In this document: positions 8,352 through 17,717 of the stretch, in pieces
Layout of the letters: every line of letters starts with the position of its first letter
Numbering within the stretch: the first letter of the stretch is position 1
NCBI GenBank assembly: GCA_947474005.1
Contig: CANJHI010000025.1
Coordinates: 1-42,470 of the forward strand
From: Alphaproteobacteria bacterium
GTDB taxonomy: Bacteria; Pseudomonadota; Alphaproteobacteria; Reyranellales; Reyranellaceae
DNA: 42,470 nt
Direction of reading: 5' to 3'
Notes under the pieces: generated by a model
What the model saw: the letters and a program-made list of their open reading frames with translations, nothing else
Database searches by the model: none
What the model was told of the DNA's origin: nothing
Program-made: the position numbers and the translations under genes

Positions 8352-8930
8352 ACAGGCGTCTTCGAAATTCATGCGCGGGCTGCGGGCGAAGATCTTCGAT
8401 TCGTCGCCATAGCCGATGTTGCACAGGAAGTTGGTCTTGAAGCGCCCGTCGGGGAAAAAATTCTCGTCGACGACGGCGTTGTTGAAACCGCTCATCGCGC
8501 CGCAATCGAGTCCGAGTGCGCGGGCGGCAATCATCAGATAGGCCCCCTGGAGCGTGCCGTTGCGGAACGCCGTGGTCGACGCGACCGCTTCCTTGCCCTC
8601 GCCCTTGAACCAGTGGATGGCCGTCTGGTCGTGCGGGAAGTGCTCGGGCAGGTGTTCGTAGAACTGGGTATCGTAGGCCACGATCACGGTCACCGGCGCC
8701 GACATTGTCTTGTCGGTGTTGCCGGCGCTGAGCGCGGGTCGAAGCCTCTCCTTGCCCTCCTGGGTGCGCACGAAGACGAACCGCGCCGGCTGGGTATTGG
8801 CCGATGTCGGGCCCCATTTCGCGAGGTCATAGATGGCGCGGAGCTGATCGTCGGTCACGGGCTTGGGCAGCCAGCCATTGTGGGTCCGCGCACCGCGCAG
8901 GATCTTGTCGAGCGCCTTGTCGTCGAGCAT
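8340..8930 (-). CDS. rutE: RutE/HadB-type nitroreductase (probable malonic semialdehyde reductase)
   Basis: A 196-aa FMN-dependent nitroreductase-fold protein. [12 protein letters not shown] (19-30), [44 protein letters not shown] and [15 protein letters not shown] closely follow the RutE/HadB group, which reduces malonic semialdehyde to 3-hydroxypropionate in pyrimidine ring degradation. The length equals the usual 196. The start at 8930 has AGGGGA about 7 nt upstream; the ATG at 9005 would add an unrelated leader. No other rut genes are nearby, so the in vivo substrate is uncertain. Its stop lies in the first unit of a tandem repeat. Confidence 0.87.
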   Translation of the reverse strand: MLDDKALDKILRGARTHNGWLPKPVTDDQLRAIYDLAKWGPTSANTQPARFVFVRTQEGKERLRPALSAGNTDKTMSAPVTVIVAYDTQFYEHLPEHFPHDQTAIHWFKGEGKEAVASTTAFRNGTLQGAYLMIAARALGLDCGAMSGFNNAVVDENFFPDGRFKTNFLCNIGYGDESKIFARSPRMNFEDACTLA

Positions 8931-9071
8931 TGCAATTCCCCTTCGTCCTGAAGCAAACCGTATCGGAGGTTTTGCGCAGGGTCGAGCCAACGTCGGCGTA
9001 AGCAAGTTACGGGCCTGGAACCCGGCTCTTCCCTTCCGCCCGGCGGTTTATGGTACGCTCACGCCATCACC

Positions 9072-10028
9072 ATGCTCGGGAATCCCCAGATGCTGCCGAT
9101 TCTGCTCGATCCCGCAAAATTCCAGGATGTGCTGGTGACCGCGAAGGGCGAGCAGCGGGCGCTTGTCGAGCTGAGGTCGCTCGAGACCCTGTGGTTCAAT
9201 ACCGGCACGCTGTGCAATCTCACCTGCCGCAACTGCTATATCGAATCCTCGCCCAGGAACGATCGGCTTGTCTATCTGACCGCCGCCGAGGTCTCGTCCT
9301 ACCTGGGCGAAATCGAGCGCGACCGGCTCGGCACCAGGCTCATCGGCTTCACCGGCGGCGAACCGTTCATGAACCCTGAATTGCCGGCGATGCTGGAGGA
9401 TGTCCTGTCGCGCGGCTTCAAGGCGATGGTGCTGACCAACGCCATGAAGCCGATGCACAAGATGAAGGCCGCCCTGCTCGGCCTTCAGCGACGCCACGGC
9501 AAGAGTCTTACGATCCGCGTCTCGGTCGATCACTATGCTCCGGCACTGCATGAACTCGAGCGCGGCGCGCGGAGCTGGAAGCCGACCATCGACGGGCTGG
9601 TGTGGCTTGCATCGAATGGCTTCGACGTTCACGTCGCCGGCCGCCATTTCTCGGAGGAATCAGAAGAGGCGGTCCGCGCCGGCTACGCCAGGCTGTTTGC
9701 CAATCTCGGTGTCGCCATCGATGCCCAAAACCCCGGCACGCTGGTGTTGTTCCCCGAGATGGATTCCACGGTCGACGTGCCGGAGATCACCACGGCCTGC
9801 TGGGGCATTCTGAAGAAGTCGCCCGACAGCGTGATGTGCGCCTCCGCGCGCATGGTGATCAAGCGCAAGGGCGCCGCGCGTCCCGCCGTCGTCGCCTGCA
9901 CGCTCCTGCCCTACGAGCCGCAGTTCGAACTGGGCGAGTCGCTGGCCGAGAGCGCCGCCGCCGTCCGCCTCAATCATCCGCACTGCGCCAAATTCTGCGT
10001 CCTGGGCGGCGCCGCCTGCAGTCAGTGA
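9072..10028 (+). CDS. Radical SAM protein, glycosyltransferase-associated
   Basis: A 318-aa radical SAM enzyme. C48, C52 and C55 (CNLTCRNC) form the CxxxCxxC ligand set for the SAM-binding [4Fe-4S] cluster, and GFTGGEP (92-98) is the SAM-binding GGE motif. C305, C309 and C316 at the extreme C-terminus (HCAKFCVLGGAAC), with other Cys around 260-285, could hold an auxiliary cluster. The stop overlaps the GTG of the GT2 gene by 4 bp. Context resembles the rSAM-associated glycosyltransferase loci, but this is not obviously ArsS. Substrate unknown. An ATG at 9090 is an alternative start; neither has a strong Shine-Dalgarno. Confidence 0.8.
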   Translation: MLGNPQMLPILLDPAKFQDVLVTAKGEQRALVELRSLETLWFNTGTLCNLTCRNCYIESSPRNDRLVYLTAAEVSSYLGEIERDRLGTRLIGFTGGEPFMNPELPAMLEDVLSRGFKAMVLTNAMKPMHKMKAALLGLQRRHGKSLTIRVSVDHYAPALHELERGARSWKPTIDGLVWLASNGFDVHVAGRHFSEESEEAVRAGYARLFANLGVAIDAQNPGTLVLFPEMDSTVDVPEITTACWGILKKSPDSVMCASARMVIKRKGAARPAVVACTLLPYEPQFELGESLAESAAAVRLNHPHCAKFCVLGGAACSQ

Positions 10029-10717
10029 CGCCCGCCCTCGATGTGGCCCTCGATGTCGTCATCCCGACGCTAAATGCAGGCGCGACGCTCGCCACCACGC
10101 TGGCGGCCCTGCAGGGCGACTTGTCGATCGCGATTGCCGTCTGCGACGGCGGGTCGAGCGACGATACCGCAGCGATCGCCCGACAGGCCGGTGCGACTGT
10201 CGTGACGGCGCCTGCCGGACGCGGCGGCCAGCTCGCCGCGGGCGCCAGCATCGGTGACGCTTCCTGGATTCTTTTCCTGCATGCGGACACGGTCCTCGGG
10301 CCCGGATGGGCCAACGCCGTCCGGGCCTTCACGTCGCGTCGGACGAGCATCGGCAGGGCGGGATACTTCCGCCTGCGCTTCTGCTCCACCGACCCTCGCG
10401 CCCGTCGCGTCGAACGGCTGGCGGCGTGGCGGTCCCGCAAACTCGGCCTTCCTTACGGCGACCAGGGGCTGCTGATCGCGCGCGCACTCTACGAATATCT
10501 CGACGGCTTCAAGTCCCTGCCCTTGATGGAAGATGTCGACTTCGTCCGTCGCGTGGGCCGCAAGAACCTGGTGCCGCTCGATGCCGAGGCCGCCACCTCG
10601 GCGGTGCGTTACGAGCGCGATGGCTGGACGATGCGGCCGCTGCGCAATCTTTCCTGCCTCGCGCTTTACCTTGCCGGCGTGTCGCCCGCTGCCATCGCGC
10701 ATCTGTACGGAAGATGA
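10025..10717 (+). CDS. GT2-family glycosyltransferase, rSAM-associated type (TIGR04283-like)
   Basis: A 230-aa GT-A fold transferase starting at GTG 10025, which shares GTGA with the radical SAM stop. Motifs: DVVIPTLNAGATLATTLAAL (8-27), VCDGGSSDDTAAIARQAGA, GRGGQLAAGA and LFLHADT (the DxD-equivalent region), then LPYGDQGLLIARALYEYLDGFKSLPLMEDVDFVRR. This is the compact GT2 family found beside radical SAM proteins and DUF2064 proteins. It probably transfers a sugar to a small molecule or peptide; donor and acceptor are unknown. It is coupled to the next gene by an ATGA overlap. Confidence 0.85.
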   Translation: MTPALDVALDVVIPTLNAGATLATTLAALQGDLSIAIAVCDGGSSDDTAAIARQAGATVVTAPAGRGGQLAAGASIGDASWILFLHADTVLGPGWANAVRAFTSRRTSIGRAGYFRLRFCSTDPRARRVERLAAWRSRKLGLPYGDQGLLIARALYEYLDGFKSLPLMEDVDFVRRVGRKNLVPLDAEAATSAVRYERDGWTMRPLRNLSCLALYLAGVSPAAIAHLYGR

Positions 10718-11331
10718 CGCGTCATCTCGTGATCTTCGCCCGCGCGCCGCAGTTCGGCCGCGTCAAACGACGCCTGGCGCGCGACATCGGCGCCGCCGAG
10801 GCAACGCGCTTCTATCGCGCGACGCTGGGCCGGCAGATCGGCGCGCTGTCGTGCGATCCGCGCTGGACCGTCTGGCTGTTCGTGACGCCGGACACCGAAA
10901 TCCGCCACACCGCGTGGCGCCAAGCCGTCCCGATTCAGCGCGTGCTGCCGCAGGGACACGGCGATCTCGGCCAACGCATGCTGGTGCCGTTCCGGAGGCT
11001 GCCGCCCGGGCCGGTCGTCCTGGTCGGCAGCGATATCCCCGCGATGCGCCCCTCGCACATCGCCCGCGCCTTCCAGCAGCTCGGCCGGCACGAGCTGGTG
11101 TTCGGCCCGGCAAGCGACGGCGGCTTCTGGCTGATCGGCTCCCGGCGCAGGAGGCCGATGCCACGCGCCCTGTTCGCCGGCGTACGCTGGTCGACCGCCC
11201 ATGCCTTGGCGGACACGCACAGCAACGTTCCGCTGCCCGTCTCGGTCGGCGAGGCCGATACGTTGGACGACATCGACACCGCCGACGATCTGCGGCGTTT
11301 CAAACTCAGGCGGACGGCGCCCGCTGCTTGA
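10714..11331 (+). CDS. DUF2064 / glycosyltransferase-A-like protein (TIGR04282-like)
   Basis: A 205-aa protein with a nucleotide-sugar-transferase fold. HLVIFARAPQFGRVKRRLARDIGAAEATRFYRATL at the N-terminus, LGQRM, VLVGSDIPAMRPSHI and LVFGPASDGGFWLIG are the diagnostic blocks of DUF2064. Members occur with the GT2 partner next to radical SAM genes. The start at 10714 overlaps the GT2 stop (ATGA). The 3' end overlaps the convergent TPR gene by 26 bp. Molecular activity is not established for the family as far as I know. Confidence 0.85.
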   Translation: MTRHLVIFARAPQFGRVKRRLARDIGAAEATRFYRATLGRQIGALSCDPRWTVWLFVTPDTEIRHTAWRQAVPIQRVLPQGHGDLGQRMLVPFRRLPPGPVVLVGSDIPAMRPSHIARAFQQLGRHELVFGPASDGGFWLIGSRRRRPMPRALFAGVRWSTAHALADTHSNVPLPVSVGEADTLDDIDTADDLRRFKLRRTAPAA

Positions 11332-12742
11332 GCGCGCCGAGTTCGGCCGCCACGTTGGCGAACACCGCCTCCCAGTCGCCCGGCTTGGGCTGGCGGAACA
11401 GGCGCGCCGACGGATACCAGGGCGCGTGGGCACCACCGAGCTGCCAGCGCCAATCGGCCGTCGACGGCAGCAGCACCCAGGTCTTCATCCCCATCGCCGC
11501 CGCCAGGTGCGCGATCGGTGCGTCGATCGAGATCAGCAGGTCGAGTTGCGACAGGGCAGACGCCGCCTCGGCAAAATCGAAGATGCCGCGGCCGACATCG
11601 TGCACCAGCCCGCCGGCCCCGAACTGCTGGATGTCCTGCTGATGCACGCCGCCCTGAAGGCTGAAGATCAGAAGCTCGGCGTCGCCTGCGAGCGCCATGA
11701 AGTGGGCGAACGGCACCGAGCGCTGCCGGTCGAGCGGCTGGTTCGGCATGGCCGCCCAGTAGATGCCGATGCGCAGCTTCGCCTTGTCGAGATGGCCGAG
11801 CTTGATCCGGCTATCCGCCGGCGCGCGCAGATACGCAGCCTCGACGGCAAGGGCGTCGAAGTCGGCGCCGCAGAGATGGGGCAGCGACACCATCGAGGCA
11901 TGGAGGTCGAAAGCCGGCAACGGTTCGCCCTCGGCAATCACCTGATCGATGAACTCGACGTTGCCCAGCAGCTCCTTCAGGAGCGCCTGGCACAGCACAA
12001 GGACCGTGGCCCCCCGACGCTTCAACTCGCGCGCAAACCGCACGAACAGCAGCACATCGCCCAGCCCCTGCTCGGGGTAGAGCAGGATGCGCTTGCCCTC
12101 GATCGATCCGCCATCCCACGCCGGCTGCGTGAAGTCGGGAACCGGCGTCTCCGGCAGGCGCTTGCGAATTTCGTAGGTGGCGAACCCGTCCCGGAGTTCG
12201 CCGCGCGTCATCAGCGCGATGGCCAGTTCGACACGGGCCCGCCGGTTGTCGGGATTGAGCGCCAGCGACCGCCCAAAGCAGCCGACGGCCTCGTCGAGGC
12301 GGCCGAGATCGCGCAGGCAAAGCGCCAGATTGAAGAAGCCCTCGGCGAAGTCGCGATTGAGCGTGACGGAACGATAGTGGTGCTTCACCGCCTCTTCGAG
12401 ACGGTTGGCAGCACGCAGCGCATTGCCGAGATTGGAATGCAGGGCGGGATTGTCGGGGTCGGCCGCGAGCGACAGCCGGTGATGCGAAACAGACGCATCG
12501 AGCTTGCCCGTCAGCCGAAGCGCCACGCCCAGATTGTTGTGCAGTTCGGCATGGTAGGGCCGCACCGCGAGCAGCTTCAAATACGAAGCGATCGCCTCGT
12601 CGAGCCGGCCCGAGCGATGGGCTTGCGCCGCCAGCCGCAATTGCTGGACGAAGCTGTCGGCCTCGCTGCCAAACAGCGGCGTCGGCGCCGTGGAGGCTGC
12701 CGACTGCGGCTGTATCGGGTGGATGATCGGCCTGTCGGTCAC
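11306..12742 (-). CDS. TPR-repeat protein with glycosyltransferase-like C-terminal domain
   Basis: A 478-aa protein. Residues about 28-170 contain four or more TPR units (for example AELHNNLGVALRLTGKLDASVSHHRLSLAADPDN). Residues about 205-470 form a GT9/ADP-heptose-transferase-like or SPINDLY-like domain, with GKRILLYPEQGLGDVLLFVRFARELKRRGATVLV and a late LLISIDAPIAHLAAAMGMKTWVLLP block. Such proteins are common in alphaproteobacteria and may glycosylate surface or flagellar proteins; that role is inferred. The start is GTG at 12742. Its 3' end overlaps the convergent DUF2064 gene. Confidence 0.85.
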   Translation of the reverse strand: MTDRPIIHPIQPQSAASTAPTPLFGSEADSFVQQLRLAAQAHRSGRLDEAIASYLKLLAVRPYHAELHNNLGVALRLTGKLDASVSHHRLSLAADPDNPALHSNLGNALRAANRLEEAVKHHYRSVTLNRDFAEGFFNLALCLRDLGRLDEAVGCFGRSLALNPDNRRARVELAIALMTRGELRDGFATYEIRKRLPETPVPDFTQPAWDGGSIEGKRILLYPEQGLGDVLLFVRFARELKRRGATVLVLCQALLKELLGNVEFIDQVIAEGEPLPAFDLHASMVSLPHLCGADFDALAVEAAYLRAPADSRIKLGHLDKAKLRIGIYWAAMPNQPLDRQRSVPFAHFMALAGDAELLIFSLQGGVHQQDIQQFGAGGLVHDVGRGIFDFAEAASALSQLDLLISIDAPIAHLAAAMGMKTWVLLPSTADWRWQLGGAHAPWYPSARLFRQPKPGDWEAVFANVAAELGALKQRAPSA

Positions 12743-12834
12743 GTCTGGTCGCCCAAGTTGACGTATTGCGACTCTACATCAATTAAAACCGACAAGCACC
12801 GCGCCCGAGACACGCAATCTCGAACGATTCCAGG

Positions 12835-13845
<1,011 letters not shown>

Positions 13846-13944
13846 GGCTGTATGCGCTTTGTGTGCGCGCTCCCCTGATTGAAGGACGCAGGGAGATACG
13901 CGCCAAAGCGCGGTTTTGCAAGGAAACCCCGCGAAACCGCAGGG

Positions 13945-14907
13945 CTATTCGGCCGAGGCGCCCGACGCCTTGATGATGGGCACCCACAGTGCCAGTTCGT
14001 CGCGGATCAGTCTGTCGACGGCGGCCGGCGGGTCCGGCGGCATCATGTCGATGCCCTGGGCCCTGGTCTTCTCGAGCACCGCGGGAAGGCGGGCGATGCG
14101 GATCAGCTCGGCATTGAGCCGGTTCACCACCGGGGCCGGCACGCCCTTCGGCACAGCGAAGCCCATCCAGGTGTTGAACACGTAGCCTTTCACGCCCTGC
14201 TCGACCATGGTCGGCACGTCGGGCAGCAGTTCGGAACGCTGCTCGCTGGTGATGGCGATGGCCTTCAGCTTGCCGCCCTTGATCTGGCCGATGACGGTCG
14301 GCGTGTTGAAGAAGCCCATCGCCACCTCGCCATTGGCCACACCCATGATGCCAGCCGGCGTCGTTCGATAGGGCACGTGTTGCATCTTCACGCCGGTATC
14401 GCGCTCGAACAGGACGGCCGACATGTGATGGCTGGTCCCGGTGCCGCCGGACGAATAGGTCATTTCGCCGGGCTTCGCCTTGGCCTGGGCGATCACGTCA
14501 GCCACGGTTTTCGCCGGATTGTCGGGATGCACGACCAGCACGTTGGACACGGCGCCCGCGACCGCCACCGCATCGAAATCTTTTACCGGATCGTACCCGG
14601 GCTTGGCATAGAGCCCGATGTTGAACACCACCGTGCCCTGCGAGATCAGCAGCATCGTGTAGCCGTCGGCCGGCGCGCGCGACGCTTCGGCGGTGGCAAT
14701 GGTGCCGCCCGCGCCGGTCTTGTTGTCGACCACGATGGTCTGGCCGAGCGCCTTGCCCAACTCATCGGCATAGATGCGCGCCACGATGTCGGCGGTGGCG
14801 CCCGGCGCCAGCGGCACGATCATGCGGATCGGCTTGGTGGGCCATGATTGAGCCGTGGCTGCAGTCGAAAAGGCAATGAGCGCGGCCGCGAGCAAGAATC
14901 GCTTCAT
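13945..14907 (-). CDS. Bug/TctC-family tripartite tricarboxylate transporter binding protein
   Basis: A 320-aa periplasmic binding protein. The signal peptide MKRFLLAAALIAFSTAATAQ is followed by SWPTKPIRMIVPLAPGATADIVAR, the classic Bug/TctC opening. GQTIVVDNKTGAGGTIA and MMPPDPPAAVDRLIRDELALWVPIIKASG are also typical. Bug proteins bind carboxylates or related small molecules and are often orphan, as here: no TctA/TctB genes are adjacent. AGGGGGA lies about 5 nt before the ATG. The ligand cannot be predicted. A dispersed palindrome follows upstream at 14924-14980. Confidence 0.92.
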   Translation of the reverse strand: MKRFLLAAALIAFSTAATAQSWPTKPIRMIVPLAPGATADIVARIYADELGKALGQTIVVDNKTGAGGTIATAEASRAPADGYTMLLISQGTVVFNIGLYAKPGYDPVKDFDAVAVAGAVSNVLVVHPDNPAKTVADVIAQAKAKPGEMTYSSGGTGTSHHMSAVLFERDTGVKMQHVPYRTTPAGIMGVANGEVAMGFFNTPTVIGQIKGGKLKAIAITSEQRSELLPDVPTMVEQGVKGYVFNTWMGFAVPKGVPAPVVNRLNAELIRIARLPAVLEKTRAQGIDMMPPDPPAAVDRLIRDELALWVPIIKASGASAE

Positions 14908-14923
14908 CTATTCCCCCTGTTAT

Positions 14924-14980
14924 CCTGAGCGAAGCGAAGGATTTCTCGCCCGCCATGTGAGGTCCTTCGCTGCGCTCAGG
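14924..14980. repeat. Dispersed inverted repeat (CCTGAGCGAAGCGAAGGA type)
   Basis: CCTGAGCGAAGCGAAGGA (14924-14941) and TCCTTCGCTGCGCTCAGG (14963-14980) are inverted copies with one mismatch around a 21-bp centre. A related element occurs at 40743-40774. It fills the gap between the sulfatase 3' end and the TctC-type gene. Sequences of this type are familiar to me as intergenic repeats in alphaproteobacterial genomes; they could form a cruciform or an RNA hairpin that ends sulfatase transcription. Confidence 0.75.
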
Positions 14981-14990
14981 ACGACAAAAG

Positions 14991-16391
14991 TCACAGCCCG
15001 ACGGACTGCGCGACCAGCGTCGCCAGCTTCTTGCGCAGGCGCGCCACCAGCGCGCCCATGCCGCGCTTGCCCACGAGGTTCTTCATTTCGTAGGGATCGC
15101 TCTTGAGGTCGTAGAGTTCGTCGCACGCCACGCCATCGAGCGATTTCTGCGTCCAGTGAATGTACTTGTGGCGCTTGGTGCGGATCGCCTTGTAGCTCAT
15201 ACCGATCAGCCACGGCATGGCGTTCTCGCTGAAGTACTCGCACAGGAACGACGACCGCCAGCCCTTGGGTTTTGCCCCCTTCGCAAGCGGTTTCAGCGAC
15301 AGGCCCTGCATGGTCTCGAAGTCCTTAGCCTTGCCGCCCGCGAGATCGACCAGGGTGGGTGCGATATCGAGCGCCAGCACCAGTTCGTCGTTCACGGTAC
15401 CGGGCTTGAACCAGGCCGGATAACGGATGAGGAACGGCGACTTGATGCCTTCCTCATAGGCGAAGCGCCGCTCGGGCCCGAGCCCGTGCTCGCCGAAAAA
15501 GTAGCCGTTATCGCCCAGGAACAAGATGAAGGTGTTGTCGAGTTCGCCGCTCTGCTCCAGCGCCTTGAAGACGTCGCCCATGCCCTCGTCGACCGACGCC
15601 ATCATGGCGGCGCGCAGCCGGATCTCCTCGTCGGTGCCGGCCAGGATACCGTCGAGCAGCTTGCGCGAGGCCGCGTTGGTGCGGAGCGCCAGCGCTTCCG
15701 TCCACGCCGGCTTGTCCTTCACCACCTGGGCAGCCGGCAGCGCGTTGGGCCGGCGCGGGAAATGCGCGCCCTTGTAGAGATCGGCGTGGCGCGGCGCCGG
15801 GCGGTACCCGCCATCGGTGAAATCGATCGTGCCGTCGGCCGCCTGGAAGGCGTCGGGATGGACGGCCTTGTGGGCGAAGAACAGCGCGAACGGCTTGGAG
15901 CGCTTCTTCTTCAGGAAATCGACGGCGTGCCCGTTCAGCAAATCTGTGATGTAGCCCTGATACTTCCGCTCATCGCCGTCGATATTGAGGATCGGGTCGA
16001 TGATCGAGCCGTGGCCCGGAAAGCTCACCCACCTGTCGTAACCCGGCCGCGGCCCGCCCGAGTTGCCCATGTGCCACTTGCCGACATGGGCGGTCTCGTA
16101 GCCCATCCGTTGCAGGATCACATGGTAGTTGGGCAGGCGATGGCTGTGCGCATCGCGCGCCACGTTGTCGATGATGCCGTGCCGGCTGGCGTATTGACCG
16201 GTCAGGATCGAGGCGCGGTTGGGCGAGCACAGCGGCGTGGTGTGGAACGCCGAGGTGAACATCGCCCCTTCGTGGCCGATCCGGTCGATGTGCGGTGTCT
16301 TCATATAGGGATGGCCGCAGATCCCCAGCTCGTCGAACCGGAGATCGTCGATCAGGACGATCAGAAAGTTAGGCTTGCGCTTCTTCGCCAC
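14991..16391 (-). CDS. Sulfatase (type I, formylglycine-dependent) of the alkaline-phosphatase superfamily
   Basis: A 466-aa hydrolase. FLIVLIDDLRFD (9-20) supplies metal ligands D15/D16. PLCSPNRASILTG (53-65) contains the C55-x-P-x-R formylglycine motif of type I sulfatases. ETAHVGKWHMG and LFLGDNGYFFGEHGLGPERRFAYEEGIKSPFLIRYP are the remaining active-site blocks. No signal peptide is visible, so it is probably cytoplasmic. The start is GTG at 16391 with GGGGA about 7 nt upstream. It diverges from the CaiB/BaiF pair. Substrate (a sulfate or possibly phosphonate ester) is unknown. Confidence 0.9.
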   Translation of the reverse strand: MAKKRKPNFLIVLIDDLRFDELGICGHPYMKTPHIDRIGHEGAMFTSAFHTTPLCSPNRASILTGQYASRHGIIDNVARDAHSHRLPNYHVILQRMGYETAHVGKWHMGNSGGPRPGYDRWVSFPGHGSIIDPILNIDGDERKYQGYITDLLNGHAVDFLKKKRSKPFALFFAHKAVHPDAFQAADGTIDFTDGGYRPAPRHADLYKGAHFPRRPNALPAAQVVKDKPAWTEALALRTNAASRKLLDGILAGTDEEIRLRAAMMASVDEGMGDVFKALEQSGELDNTFILFLGDNGYFFGEHGLGPERRFAYEEGIKSPFLIRYPAWFKPGTVNDELVLALDIAPTLVDLAGGKAKDFETMQGLSLKPLAKGAKPKGWRSSFLCEYFSENAMPWLIGMSYKAIRTKRHKYIHWTQKSLDGVACDELYDLKSDPYEMKNLVGKRGMGALVARLRKKLATLVAQSVGL

Positions 16392-16505
16392 GATGATGTC
16401 CCCGCCCCTGTTTTCCCAAGCACGCCGCGTGCCGAAATCACGCTACCGGTCCATCTTGACGGACACCAGAGGCTCGCGCCCATATCGACGCAAAGGGGAT
16501 CCCAA

Positions 16506-17717
16506 ATGACCGAGACCGACCTGCCGCTGGCGGGATTGCGCGTACTGGACATCAGCTCGTTCATCGCCGCCCCGGCCGCCGCCGTGGTGCTGGGCGACTG
16601 GGGCGCCGACGTGATCAAGGTCGAAGGACCGGACGGCGATCCCAACCGCCGGATCATGCACGATTCGTCGAACTATCCGAAAAGCCCGGTCAACTATCCC
16701 TGGCAGATGGATTCGCGCAACAAGCGGTCCATCGTGCTCGACCTCAAGCAGGCCGACGCGCGCGCCGCCCTCGACAAGCTCATCGCAACCTCGGACATAT
16801 TGATCTGCAATTTTCCGCCGCCGGTGCGCGACAAGCTCAGGCTCGCCTACGACGACGTGAAGAAGGTCAATCCGAAACTGATCTACGCCTCTCTCACCGG
16901 CTACGGCGAGAGCGGCCCCGACCGCGACCGGCCTGGTTTCGACGCCACCGCCTACTTCGCCCGTTCGGGCCTGCTCGATGCACAGCGCTACGAAGGCGGG
17001 CCGCCGGGTGTCCCGGGACCGGCACAGGGCGATCGCGCCACGGCGATGACGCTGGTGTCGGCGATCCTGATGGCGCTGATGCATCGCACCAAGACAGGCG
17101 AAGGCTCGTGGGTCGGCACGTCGCTGCTCGGCAACGGCCTGTGGTCGTGCGGCGTCATCGCGCAAGCAGCGCTCGTCGGCGCCTTCCTGCCGCACCGGCC
17201 GCCACCGGACCGGCCGCGCTCGGCGCTGGGCAACATCTACCACACGGCCGACGACCGCTGGCTGCAGCTCACCATCGTGCGCGCCGACAAGCTCTGGGCG
17301 CCGCTCTGCCGGGCGATGGGGCTGGACTCACTGATCGACGATCCGCGCTTCGCGTCAGAGCCTGAGCGCCGCGCCCGCGCCCCCGAACTCGCCGGCATCC
17401 TGAGCGACACCTTCGCCACGCAGCCTTACGAGCATTGGCGCGAGGCGCTGGCGGCACACAGCGTCACCTTCGGCGTCATCAGCCGCCCGCAGGACGTGCC
17501 CGACGACGAGCAGGCCGTGGCCTGCGGGGCCGTGGTCGACACCGCGATCCCCGAGATGCCGCGCACCCTGGCCGATCCGATTCGCCTCAGCTTCGCCAGC
17601 CAGCGCATCGCCCATGCAGCGCCGGAACTCGGCGAGCATGGCGAGGAGGTCCTGCGCGAGGCCGGCCTCAGCGTCGAAGAGGTCGCGACTCTCAAGGCAA
17701 GCGGCGCCCTCAGATGA
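16506..17717 (+). CDS. CaiB/BaiF (family III) CoA-transferase, copy 1
   Basis: A 403-aa family III CoA-transferase. [39 protein letters not shown] (8-46) is the conserved CoA-binding N-terminus. D176 in [10 protein letters not shown] is at the position expected for the catalytic aspartate that forms the acyl anhydride. [18 protein letters not shown] and WLQLTIVR are also typical. A GGGG purine run precedes the ATG at 16506; the open frame extends far upstream antisense to the sulfatase gene, which is rejected as coding. It is coupled to copy 2 by an ATGA overlap. Acyl donor and acceptor are unknown. Confidence 0.9.
   Translation: MTETDLPLAGLRVLDISSFIAAPAAAVVLGDWGADVIKVEGPDGDPNRRIMHDSSNYPKSPVNYPWQMDSRNKRSIVLDLKQADARAALDKLIATSDILICNFPPPVRDKLRLAYDDVKKVNPKLIYASLTGYGESGPDRDRPGFDATAYFARSGLLDAQRYEGGPPGVPGPAQGDRATAMTLVSAILMALMHRTKTGEGSWVGTSLLGNGLWSCGVIAQAALVGAFLPHRPPPDRPRSALGNIYHTADDRWLQLTIVRADKLWAPLCRAMGLDSLIDDPRFASEPERRARAPELAGILSDTFATQPYEHWREALAAHSVTFGVISRPQDVPDDEQAVACGAVVDTAIPEMPRTLADPIRLSFASQRIAHAAPELGEHGEEVLREAGLSVEEVATLKASGALR

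Noticed and set aside
9072-11331. Classical arsenosugar biosynthesis locus (ArsM/ArsS)
   Set aside because: No arsM-type methyltransferase is present and the radical SAM protein differs from ArsS around its CxxxCxxC region. The ars island is more than 8 kb away on separate transcripts.
15156-16505. Possible long N-terminal extension of the first CaiB/BaiF protein
   Set aside because: This stretch is antisense to the sulfatase, has Arg/His-rich composition, and the CoA-transferase motif starts normally after the ATG at 16506.
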